64,000 nucleotides of DNA from positions 1 through 64,000 of the forward strand of contig CANQJJ010000002.1 of assembly GCA_947624215.1 (NCBI GenBank), given 5' to 3'. The translations under genes were made by a program, and so were the position numbers. Positions 8,593 through 16,288 of the stretch are shown piece by piece. The notes below the pieces were generated by a model. That model worked only from the letters and a program-made list of their open reading frames with translations, had not been told where the DNA came from and did no database searches. The first letter of the stretch is position 1. Each line of letters begins with the position of its first letter. The DNA is from an uncultured Clostridia bacterium (GTDB taxonomy: Bacteria; Bacillota; Clostridia; Christensenellales; Borkfalkiaceae).

Positions 8593-10018
8593 CGCTCTCC
8601 TCCAAGATGGCTCTCACAATAGTCTTGTCGTTATAGGAATACTTGATACCCATGATCTCCTGCTCCGTTTCGCCCCCTTTGCCCGCAATGAGAAGGATAT
8701 CCCCCTCCCGCAGGAGCCCGATCGCATATCGGGTCGCCTCCTCGCGCTCCTCGATGGCAACGTAGTTTTCCGAGACGGCGCGGAATCCCGCCTCGATCTC
8801 GGACAGGATCGCCGCGGGGTCTTCGAAGCGTGGATTATCCGAGGTGAGCACGGTAAGATCTGTAAGGCGCGCCGCAACGGCTCCCATGAGAGGCCGTTTC
8901 TCCCGGTCGCGGTTCCCTCCGCACCCGAAGAGCAAAACAAGTCTCCCCTTGCAGAACGGCCGCAGAGCGGAGAGCGATTTTCCGATCCCGTCGGGCGTGT
9001 GGGCGAAGTCCACGAAGATAGACGCCCCGTTCCGTTCCCCGACGCGCTCCAATCTCCCCTCCACTTTGACGCGCGAGAGCCCGTCTGCGATATCTTCGCA
9101 CGAGATGCCCAAGCGGTGGGCACACGTCGCCGCGGCGAGCGCATTGGACACATTGTGTTTTCCCGCCATGGGAACGGTCACCTCCGCCAAATCGTCTTCG
9201 AGATTCAGAAGCATCCGCGTCCCCGCGATCGTTTCCTCTTCAACGATGGCAAAACAGTCGGCAGGGCAATCAATGCCGTACGTCGTCTGCGAGACCTCTC
9301 CCAATGTGCGGGAGAACTCGTCGTCGGCGTTGAGAATGGCTTCGCGGCAATGTTCGGGCGAAAACAGCAACCGTTTGGCCGCCCCGTACGTCTGCATGTC
9401 CTTGAAAAAATCGAGGTGGTCCTGCGTGAAATTCGTGAAAATGGCCGCGTCGTAGCAGATGGGTGCGATTTTTTTGAGTGCCAGCGCATGGGCAGACACT
9501 TCCATGGCGACGATGCGCGTCCCCGCCCGCTTCATGTCCGCAAGCAGGGAGAAGAGCGCAACGGGGTCGGGCGTCGTGAGTGCAGGCGGGACCTCCGCTC
9601 CCGCATACTTTGCCCCCAAGGTCCCGATGCGTCCGCAAGGTATCCCCGCTGCCGAGAAGATCTCATAGAGCATGTGTGTGACCGTCGTCTTGCCGTTCGT
9701 TCCCGTCACGCCGACAAGGGACATGTCCCGCTCGGGATGCCCGTAAAAGGCGGCGGCTACCAGCGCCATCCCCTCCCGCGCGTCCTTCACGATGAGTTGG
9801 GGGATGGAGACGCCCGTATCGCGCTCGCTCATGATCGCCGCTGCCCCGCGCGCTTCGGCCTCGTCGGCAAAGAGGTGGGAATCCGAGCGGGTCCCGCGGA
9901 TGCAAAAGAAGAGATCGCCCTCCCCCGCCACACGGCTGTCTGTCGCAAGCGAGGTGATCTCGGCATCCCTTTTCAAAACGGCCCCTTTCAGTTCACGGGC
10001 AAGCGCGGATAATTTCAT
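8585..10018 (-). CDS. murE: UDP-N-acetylmuramyl-tripeptide synthetase MurE
   Basis: GVTGTNGKTTVTHMLYEIF, FTNFTQDHLDFFKDM, FVDFAHTPDGI, LLFGCGGNRDREKRPLMG. Confidence 0.96.
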   Translation of the reverse strand: MKLSALARELKGAVLKRDAEITSLATDSRVAGEGDLFFCIRGTRSDSHLFADEAEARGAAAIMSERDTGVSIPQLIVKDAREGMALVAAAFYGHPERDMSLVGVTGTNGKTTVTHMLYEIFSAAGIPCGRIGTLGAKYAGAEVPPALTTPDPVALFSLLADMKRAGTRIVAMEVSAHALALKKIAPICYDAAIFTNFTQDHLDFFKDMQTYGAAKRLLFSPEHCREAILNADDEFSRTLGEVSQTTYGIDCPADCFAIVEEETIAGTRMLLNLEDDLAEVTVPMAGKHNVSNALAAATCAHRLGISCEDIADGLSRVKVEGRLERVGERNGASIFVDFAHTPDGIGKSLSALRPFCKGRLVLLFGCGGNRDREKRPLMGAVAARLTDLTVLTSDNPRFEDPAAILSEIEAGFRAVSENYVAIEEREEATRYAIGLLREGDILLIAGKGGETEQEIMGIKYSYNDKTIVRAILEESDA

Positions 10019-11709
10019 GCTTCCACCTCCGGAATGTCGAAAATACGGATGATCCCTTCAAATATCTCTTTGGCGCAGGGGGCCGCGACCGTAGAGCCAT
10101 AGTAGCTCCCCTGCGGTTCGTCCACGATGATGAGTGCAAGATAGCGGGGCGCGTTTGCGGGAAAATAGCCGACAAAGGATGAGACGTACTTGCCCTGTGC
10201 GATGGCGCCGTTTTCATACTTTTGCGCCGTCCCCGTTTTCCCTGCGACGCGATACCCCTCGATGAACGCTTTTTTGCCGCTCCCGTCCCTGACGACGCCC
10301 TCGAGCATGCCCGAAAGCACGCGGGAGGTCTCTTCGCTCACCGTCTTTCCGACGAGGGAGGGCGATGTCTTCTCATGGATGCTCCCGTCTTCGGAGAAGA
10401 TCTCCGCTACGATGCGCGGCGCGTAGTAATTCCCTCCGTTGACCGCCGAAGCCGCCGCACAAGCAAGTTGCAGGGGGGTAACGGCAATGGACTGCCCGAA
10501 TCCGATGCGGGCAAAATCGCAGTCGCGCAAGGTGTTTTCGGGGAGCAGCATGCCGATGGACTCCCCCGAGAAATCAATGCCCGTCGCCCTTCCGAAGCGG
10601 AATGCGGCGAGATAATCGTAAAAAGTCTGCTTTCCGAGTGCGAGCGCGATGTCCACAAAGCAGGGATTGCAACTGTTGTTGAGCGCCTCGGCAAGCGTTT
10701 CGTTAGTGTGTTTTCCGTTCTTATGGTCGCTCCAACATTTGATGGTCGTGCCGTCGACGGTACGGGTGCGCGCACTCGAAAAGACGTATGTATCCGGGTC
10801 AAGCGCCCGCGGATTGCCCTTTCGGTACTCCTCGATATCGGCGGCCGCAGTCACGATCTTGAACGTGGAACCCGGTTCATAGACATCCGAGACGAGTCCA
10901 TTGCGCGAGAGCGCGTTGAGCTTGTCAAGGTCGTCCCGCGGGATGTCGTTCAGATCGTAGGAAGGCAAATTGACCATTGCGAGCACGGAAAAATCGTTGG
11001 GATCGAGCACGATGGCTCTTGCCGCCTTGGCGGAATACGTCTCATACGCCCGCGCCATCACTTCCTCTGCAAGCGCCTGGATGCGATAATCGACGGTGAG
11101 CCGCACGTTGAGCCCGTCCGTCGCGGGGAGATAGGCGGCCGAAGCCCCCTCGATGTCCACGCCCACAAGATCGGTCTCATACAGGATCTGCCCGTTCTCC
11201 CCTGCAAGGTATCGGTTGTAATACCCCTCTATCCCCGTCGTTCCCGACCCGTCGTAGGCGGTAAACCCGATGATCTGGCTCGCAAGCGACCCATACGGGT
11301 AGACGCGCTCGTCGTTGCGGGAATAGTATACCCCCTTGACTTCGTTCTCCGCAAGGGCGGTGACGACTTCCTTTGTGGTGCGGCGGGCAAGCACGATCTC
11401 CGACTTGGAGCGGTCGGTCAGCTTTTGGTAGAGCAGGTCATATTCGGCGTTTAGCTTCTCCGAGAGCAATTTTGCCGCGGCGGTCGGATCGTCCACCGCA
11501 CTGGCGCGCGCATAGATGCCGTAACCCGCCCTGTTCCCCGCAAGCAGTTCGCCGTTCCTGTCTACGATCACCCCTCTGCCCGCATTGACGGGGATCTCCC
11601 GCGTCCACTGGTCGAGCGCGCGGTAGTGCAAGGTATCCTCCCAAACGAGCTGGATATAGAGGAATCTTCCCAAAAAAATGCAAAAAAGAAAGGTTATCGC
11701 CAAAATCAC
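10015..11709 (-). CDS. ftsI: Division/sporulation class B penicillin-binding protein (FtsI/SpoVD type); true start probably upstream of the listed GTG
   Basis: YEPGSTFKI, NNSCNPCF, GYRVAGKTGTAQK; N-terminal TM; open frame continues upstream to the ftsL stop. Confidence 0.93.
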   Translation of the reverse strand: MILAITFLFCIFLGRFLYIQLVWEDTLHYRALDQWTREIPVNAGRGVIVDRNGELLAGNRAGYGIYARASAVDDPTAAAKLLSEKLNAEYDLLYQKLTDRSKSEIVLARRTTKEVVTALAENEVKGVYYSRNDERVYPYGSLASQIIGFTAYDGSGTTGIEGYYNRYLAGENGQILYETDLVGVDIEGASAAYLPATDGLNVRLTVDYRIQALAEEVMARAYETYSAKAARAIVLDPNDFSVLAMVNLPSYDLNDIPRDDLDKLNALSRNGLVSDVYEPGSTFKIVTAAADIEEYRKGNPRALDPDTYVFSSARTRTVDGTTIKCWSDHKNGKHTNETLAEALNNSCNPCFVDIALALGKQTFYDYLAAFRFGRATGIDFSGESIGMLLPENTLRDCDFARIGFGQSIAVTPLQLACAAASAVNGGNYYAPRIVAEIFSEDGSIHEKTSPSLVGKTVSEETSRVLSGMLEGVVRDGSGKKAFIEGYRVAGKTGTAQKYENGAIAQGKYVSSFVGYFPANAPRYLALIIVDEPQGSYYGSTVAAPCAKEIFEGIIRIFDIPEVEA

Positions 11710-11778
11710 GGCAAATAACCTCTTTTGTAAGACAGAAAGCGAAAATCCCGTCTTGATATTGATTTTCCTCCCGATCGG

Positions 11779-12648
11779 TCAACGGATCATTCCGTGCTCC
11801 AGCGCCCATTGGTCGACATTGGCGGGATCGGTCGTTGCGTCGATCTGTTCTTGAAGCTCGCCGGCAGACCGGCGGAGCTCAGTGAGCCGCATCTGTTTGT
11901 TCGCGATATCGGCATTGAGATTGTCGAGGATCGCGGTATTGATGCAGATCAGGGCGACCGCTATAAAGATGGTTGTCGTCACGGCGGCAAGTGCAAAGCG
12001 GACCTTGGTGGAGAGCATCGACCAGAAGCCCGTCTTGAGCCCCGTGAGTTCTGCGTCCTCCGTCACGGTGCGGTGGAGCATGGTGCGGGCCGTGGGAACG
12101 TCATCCGCCGTCTGCTCGGCGCTCTCATCGCAGAGTTCGGCTCCGGGGGCCATATCCTGCCCGAGGACGGGGATCTCAACGGCTGCGGGTGCAGCATTCT
12201 CCACGACGGGCGCCGTATATTCTACAACGGGCTGAGAATAGACCGCCGTAGCGCCGGGGCCGTGAATATAGCCGCCTTTGGTGTAGGTCACTCCTTCGAA
12301 CAAAACCTTCTTCGTCTTGGGGGCGGGATGCGCCGTGTATCCCGAGATGCGGGCCGCATTGTCTGCGGTCAGGTAGTTCTCCGTATATTCCTCGCCGGCG
12401 GGTGCCGCATAGGCATAGTTCTCCTCCTGCGGGGCTTCATAGCGCTCGTATTCGGGAGCAGCGGGAAGCGGCTCGTCGTATACGGGAGCGATGTAACTGC
12501 TGCGCGGCTCTTCTGTCTCCACGTAGCGTTCGGGGGCTGTAGCTTTGTCCAACAGCTTCCTGTAGTTCTCTGCAATTTTCTGAGCGTGCCGCTGAGCTTC
12601 CTCGGTGTATTCCTGCGTATCGTTACTTTGCAATTTATCGTCAGTCAT
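11779..12648 (-). CDS. ftsL: FtsL-like protein with ~200-residue N-terminal cytoplasmic extension
   Basis: Single TM (VRFALAAVTTTIFIAVALICIN) followed by coiled coil (NADIANKQMRLTELRRSAGELQEQI) and position between rsmH and the PBP. Confidence 0.7.
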   Translation of the reverse strand: MTDDKLQSNDTQEYTEEAQRHAQKIAENYRKLLDKATAPERYVETEEPRSSYIAPVYDEPLPAAPEYERYEAPQEENYAYAAPAGEEYTENYLTADNAARISGYTAHPAPKTKKVLFEGVTYTKGGYIHGPGATAVYSQPVVEYTAPVVENAAPAAVEIPVLGQDMAPGAELCDESAEQTADDVPTARTMLHRTVTEDAELTGLKTGFWSMLSTKVRFALAAVTTTIFIAVALICINTAILDNLNADIANKQMRLTELRRSAGELQEQIDATTDPANVDQWALEHGMIR

Positions 12649-12685
12649 AGACTTCTCTCCTTATCGTATTCGCTTCGGCAGCCGT

Positions 12686-13621
12686 TCATTCCGCAATGCG
12701 GCGTGCGATCCGAAGTTTTGCGCTCTTACTGCGCGGGTTCCTTGCGATCTCCTCCTCGGATGCCGTCAGAGGTTTCGCGTTCACGATCTCAATCTCTCTC
12801 TTTTTCCCGCATACACAGACGGGAAAGTTGGGGGGGCAGGTACAAGCCGTATTCAGTTCGCGGTACACTTCCTTCACCACCCTGTCCTCGAGAGAATGAA
12901 AAGTGAGGATGCAACCGCGTCCCCCGGGTCTCAGGGTGCGGAGCAGACCTTTGACGCAATCGGCAAGCCCTTCGAGCTCACCATTGACTTCGATGCGGAT
13001 GGCCTGAAATACCCTTCTCGCACAGGCGGCAGAGCGAAGCCTTATGGGGATCCCTCCCTCCACAAGACGGCGGAGTTCCCCCGTTGTGGTGATGCGCGCT
13101 TTCCCGCGCGCCTCAACGATGCGTCTCGCAATGGGCCCCGCAAAAGGTTCCTCCCCATACGCACGGAAGATGCGTTTCAGATCTTCTTCCGAGTAGTCGT
13201 TGACAACATCCTCTGCCCTCAGCCCGGAGCGTGTATCCATCCTCATGTCCAAAGGCGCGTCTTCGCTACGGTAGGCAAACCCCCTCGCCTCATCGTCGAT
13301 CTGATGGGAAGAGATCCCGAGGTCTACCAAAAAACCGTCCAATCCGTCGATTCCCGCCTCCGAAAGGACCTTGGCAAAGTTCTTATAATCTGTTCTATAA
13401 ATGGAAAACCTACCCGCAAAGGGTGCAAGCCGCCTGCTTGCCTCTGCGACAGCCTCCCCGTCTTTGTCGGTGGCAATGAGCCGCACCGTGGGGTTTGCTT
13501 GCAGGATGGCGTAAGAATGGCCGCCCCCGCCGATCGTAGCATCGTAGTAGATCCCGCCGTCTTTCAGATCCAGACCTTGCAGGACCTCTCCGAGCATGAT
13601 GGGCGTATGATAGGTACTCAT
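12686..13621 (-). CDS. rsmH: 16S rRNA (cytosine1402-N4)-methyltransferase
   Basis: YHTPIMLGEVLQGL, DATIGGGGHSYAIL, DLGISSHQID, LTFHSLEDRVVKEV. Confidence 0.97.
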   Translation of the reverse strand: MSTYHTPIMLGEVLQGLDLKDGGIYYDATIGGGGHSYAILQANPTVRLIATDKDGEAVAEASRRLAPFAGRFSIYRTDYKNFAKVLSEAGIDGLDGFLVDLGISSHQIDDEARGFAYRSEDAPLDMRMDTRSGLRAEDVVNDYSEEDLKRIFRAYGEEPFAGPIARRIVEARGKARITTTGELRRLVEGGIPIRLRSAACARRVFQAIRIEVNGELEGLADCVKGLLRTLRPGGRGCILTFHSLEDRVVKEVYRELNTACTCPPNFPVCVCGKKREIEIVNAKPLTASEEEIARNPRSKSAKLRIARRIAE

Positions 13622-14046
13622 CAGAAGGGGATCGCCGAGAAGGCATCTTCAAGCGGCATATCCTCTGTCTCGCCGTTGTAACGCTCAGGCGCCCAAATTT
13701 CAAGGTAATCCCCCATCCCTATGGTGATGACATCCTTGGAGATCCCTGCATGGGCACGCATTTCCGCCGAGAGAGTCGTTCTTCCCTGATTATCTTCTTC
13801 GATCTCCTCGATGGCCCCGAGTATGGCGCGCTTTGCTTTGAGGAGTTCTTTGTTGTCCGACTTGATGTTCTTCAATCCTTCAAGACGCGCATCCAGCGCC
13901 GACTGCGGATAGACGGAAATACAGCCTCCGGTGTAACGCACGAAGAATAACTTCTCCCCCTCGAAGGCGTCTTTGAGCTTCTTCGGGATGCGTATTCTGT
14001 TTTTCGAGTCGAGCGTGTGCACGACGCTTCCCGTAATAAACTTCAT
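13621..14046 (-). CDS. mraZ: Transcriptional regulator MraZ
   Basis: MKFITGSVVHTLDSKNRIRIPKKLKDAF; first gene of dcw. Confidence 0.95.
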   Translation of the reverse strand: MKFITGSVVHTLDSKNRIRIPKKLKDAFEGEKLFFVRYTGGCISVYPQSALDARLEGLKNIKSDNKELLKAKRAILGAIEEIEEDNQGRTTLSAEMRAHAGISKDVITIGMGDYLEIWAPERYNGETEDMPLEDAFSAIPF

Positions 14047-14081
14047 GATACCGCCTTTGGTTGAGGATAAGTTCAATGCCC

Positions 14082-14110
14082 ATTATATCACCACCTTTAA
14101 CCCCTGTCAA
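14082..14110 (-). promoter_or_regulatory. dcw operon promoter (TTGACA-17-TATAAT)
   Basis: Minus strand TTGACA GGGGTTAAAGGTGGTGA TATAAT upstream of mraZ. Confidence 0.85.
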
Positions 14111-14151
14111 CTATTCTTGGAAAAATATTTTCCATTTCCCAAAAATTTTTT

Positions 14152-14946
14152 TTAGATACAACTGAAACAAATGTTTGAATCAAAGACCTCCCGATTGAAA
14201 AATCGGCCATTTCCGAGGAAAAAAACTTGTTTGCCCGTTTTTTTATTCCACTTTGAACTTAAACAATTGTTCGGAATAGCTTGTGGTTTTAAGTGGTTAT
14301 CTGTCCCTGCCAAAATCAGGGTCCCGACCCGTCGCGCCGTCCCCTCTCCCCCATCGAAGACGGGTATTCCCAAAAAGTGGGCAATTTCCGCTTTTATCAA
14401 CGAGTAATGTGTACAGCCGAGCACGGCGCCGTCAAACGCGTTGCCACGCGCGGGAAGGTGTTCGGCGAGAACGATCGGCTCTCCGCGGATGAAGTGCGCC
14501 TCGACGGCACTTGCAAGTCCGGGCACGGGGACGACGGTGAATGATGTGCCGGGAAATTTGCCGATGAGCCGCCTGAGACGGTCGCTTTGCGATGTGACAG
14601 GCGTTGCGAGGACGAGGACGCGAGAACAGCTCCTTGCGGCGCACGCCACGGCAGGCTCCACCCCCACGACGGGAAACGAAAATGCCCTGCGCATCTCTTC
14701 GAGGCAGACGGCCGTTGCGGTATTGCAGGCGATGACGGCGACGTCCACGCCGACAGACGCGAATTCGGCGAATGCTTCCCCCGTGAAAGCGGCGATCTCT
14801 TGCGGAGCGCGGCTGCCGTATGGAGCGCGGAGATTGTCGCCGTAGTAAAAAAAATCTGCGTCGGGAAGCAACTTCAAACAGGCGGAGAGCACGGATAACC
14901 CCCCTATGCCGCTGTCAAATAGCCCGATGCGCGGTCGCGTAGCCAC
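14152..14946 (-). CDS. murI: Glutamate racemase
   Basis: IGLFDSGIGGLSVLSACL, IACNTATAVCL, GVEPAV, LGCTHYSLI. Confidence 0.95.
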   Translation of the reverse strand: MATRPRIGLFDSGIGGLSVLSACLKLLPDADFFYYGDNLRAPYGSRAPQEIAAFTGEAFAEFASVGVDVAVIACNTATAVCLEEMRRAFSFPVVGVEPAVACAARSCSRVLVLATPVTSQSDRLRRLIGKFPGTSFTVVPVPGLASAVEAHFIRGEPIVLAEHLPARGNAFDGAVLGCTHYSLIKAEIAHFLGIPVFDGGEGTARRVGTLILAGTDNHLKPQAIPNNCLSSKWNKKTGKQVFFLGNGRFFNREVFDSNICFSCI

Positions 14947-15007
14947 CCGAAACGCCCTCCTTTCGGAAATTTTTAGGATTTTTTTATGCTTCTGCCTTGA
15001 AAAACAG

Positions 15008-15036
15008 TTTACAAGGGCTTTATTTTATGATAAAAT
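15008..15036 (+). promoter_or_regulatory. rpsT promoter (TTTACA-17-TAAAAT)
   Basis: Near-consensus boxes with 17-bp spacing upstream of rpsT. Confidence 0.7.
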
Positions 15037-15080
15037 AGTCAAGGATATTCGAAGAAAGAAATCAAAGGAGTAATCATACC

Positions 15081-15347
15081 GTGCCCAACATCAAGTCCGC
15101 AAAAAAACGCGTTCTGATCACCGAAAAGAAGACAGCCGAGAACAAAGCGATCAAATCCGCTCTCAAAACGCAGATCAAGAAGTTTTTAGCCGCTGTAAAC
15201 GCAGGCGACAAAGCCCTCGCCGGGCAGCTCTATCCCGAAACCGTCTCTGCGATCGACTCCGCTGTCACCAAGGGGATCCTTCATAAGAACAACGCCAACA
15301 ATAAAAAAGCCAAATTGGCGAAAAAGCTCAGCGCCATCGCCGATTGA
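15081..15347 (+). CDS. rpsT: 30S ribosomal protein S20 (GTG start)
   Basis: [34 protein letters not shown]...[19 protein letters not shown]. Confidence 0.95.
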   Translation: MPNIKSAKKRVLITEKKTAENKAIKSALKTQIKKFLAAVNAGDKALAGQLYPETVSAIDSAVTKGILHKNNANNKKAKLAKKLSAIAD

Positions 15348-15368
15348 CCCCCACCTACTGCGGTTACA

Positions 15369-15398
15369 GGGCGTCCGTTGCTTGACGGACGTCTTTTT
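15369..15398 (+). terminator. Intrinsic terminator after rpsT
   Basis: GCGTCCGT-TGCTTG-ACGGACGT then CTTTTT. Confidence 0.8.
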
Positions 15399-15464
15399 GC
15401 TGTATCACACGGAGAACATCCTCTTATTTTTATCCATTTTATTATAAACTTCGGAAAATTATGT

Positions 15465-15503
15465 CGGCAAATGCAAAAAATTTGTCGATTTTTTTATTTT
15501 TTC
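15465..15503 (+). terminator. Second terminator-like hairpin
   Basis: CGGCAAAT-GCAAAAA-ATTTGTCG then ATTTTTTTATTTTTTC. Confidence 0.55.
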
Positions 15504-15515
15504 ACCGTTATTTGG

Positions 15516-15544
15516 TTGACATACTATATAAAAAGTAATATACT
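15516..15544 (+). promoter_or_regulatory. Promoter for the HTH-cupin regulator/pot operon (TTGACA-17-TATACT)
   Basis: TTGACA TACTATATAAAAAGTAA TATACT. Confidence 0.85.
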
Positions 15545-15652
15545 CATCACGTTGTCGGTTTAGTTTTATTAAACTTTCAGTTTAAGATCGCGAAAGTTTG
15601 CATAGTTTGGCCCGAAAGGCTGGGCGCACCAAACCGCAACGGAGGGATTTTC

Positions 15653-16186
15653 ATGGAACTCGGTGCAAAACTCAGGGAAATGCGCCAACAAAAAGACTTG
15701 ACACAGGAAGAACTCGCCGATCGGTGCGAGCTGACGAAAGGCTACATCTCCCAGCTCGAAAACGATCTGACGAGCCCCTCTATCGCAACGCTCACAGACA
15801 TCCTCAATGCCCTCGGGAGCAATCTTTCCGATTTCTTCCACGAGGAGAACGAAGAGAAGATCGTCTTCACGGAGGAAGAATACATCGACAAGCAGTCCGA
15901 CGGCATGCTCTTTTCATGGCTCATCCCCAACGCACAAAAGAACATGATGGAGCCCGTCCGCGTCGTTTTGGAAGCGGGCGCGTCCACACAACCCGACTTC
16001 CCCCATGAGGGCGAAGAATTCGGCTATGTCCTCGAAGGCTGCATCGCCATCGTGCGGGCGGGAAAGAGCGTACTTGCCAAGAAAGGCGACAGTTTCTATT
16101 TTTCCGCAGGGACAGAACACTATATCGTCAACAAGGGCAAGACACGCGCCTGCTTTGTGTGGATCTCCACCCCTCCCAACTTCTGA
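15653..16186 (+). CDS. HTH (XRE) regulator with C-terminal cupin domain
   Basis: GAKLREMRQQKDLTQEELADRCELTKGYISQLENDLTSPSIATL, then cupin PHEGEEFGYVLEGCIAIV...GDSFYFSAGTEHYIVNKG. Confidence 0.92.
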   Translation: MELGAKLREMRQQKDLTQEELADRCELTKGYISQLENDLTSPSIATLTDILNALGSNLSDFFHEENEEKIVFTEEEYIDKQSDGMLFSWLIPNAQKNMMEPVRVVLEAGASTQPDFPHEGEEFGYVLEGCIAIVRAGKSVLAKKGDSFYFSAGTEHYIVNKGKTRACFVWISTPPNF

Positions 16187-16204
16187 AAAAGCCGCCTTTG
16201 ACAT

Positions 16205-16225
16205 GTACTATGTCACGCATAGTAC
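16205..16225. repeat. Dispersed palindrome copy 1: GTACTATGTCACGCATAGTAC
   Basis: Perfect 8-5-8 inverted repeat in the regulator-potA gap. Confidence 0.85.
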
Positions 16226-16288
16226 ATCGCATCCGACGTAAATATACAGGTTAATTCCGCAAAAAAACACATTTGGAGGAAGATTTCA

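Noticed and set aside
8575-8600. ATAATATGTCACGCATCGC near the mraY start, resembling the palindrome family
   Set aside because: Lacks the matching inverted arm; explained by the MRDILW coding sequence.
11779-11781. Genome-wide UGA recoding to explain the FtsL-PBP in-frame stop
   Set aside because: Several genes here end in TGA within ATGA overlaps and Trp is TGG, so the standard code applies; only local readthrough or non-AUG start remains.
14152-14300. AT-rich C-terminal tail of MurI as a frameshift product
   Set aside because: The tail (KQVFFLGNGRFFNREVF) is compatible with the diverged C-terminal segment seen in glutamate racemases.
15455-15490. TTATGTCGGCAAATGCAAAAAAT resembling the palindrome flank
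   Set aside because: Better explained as a terminator hairpin CGGCAAAT/ATTTGTCG plus T-tract.
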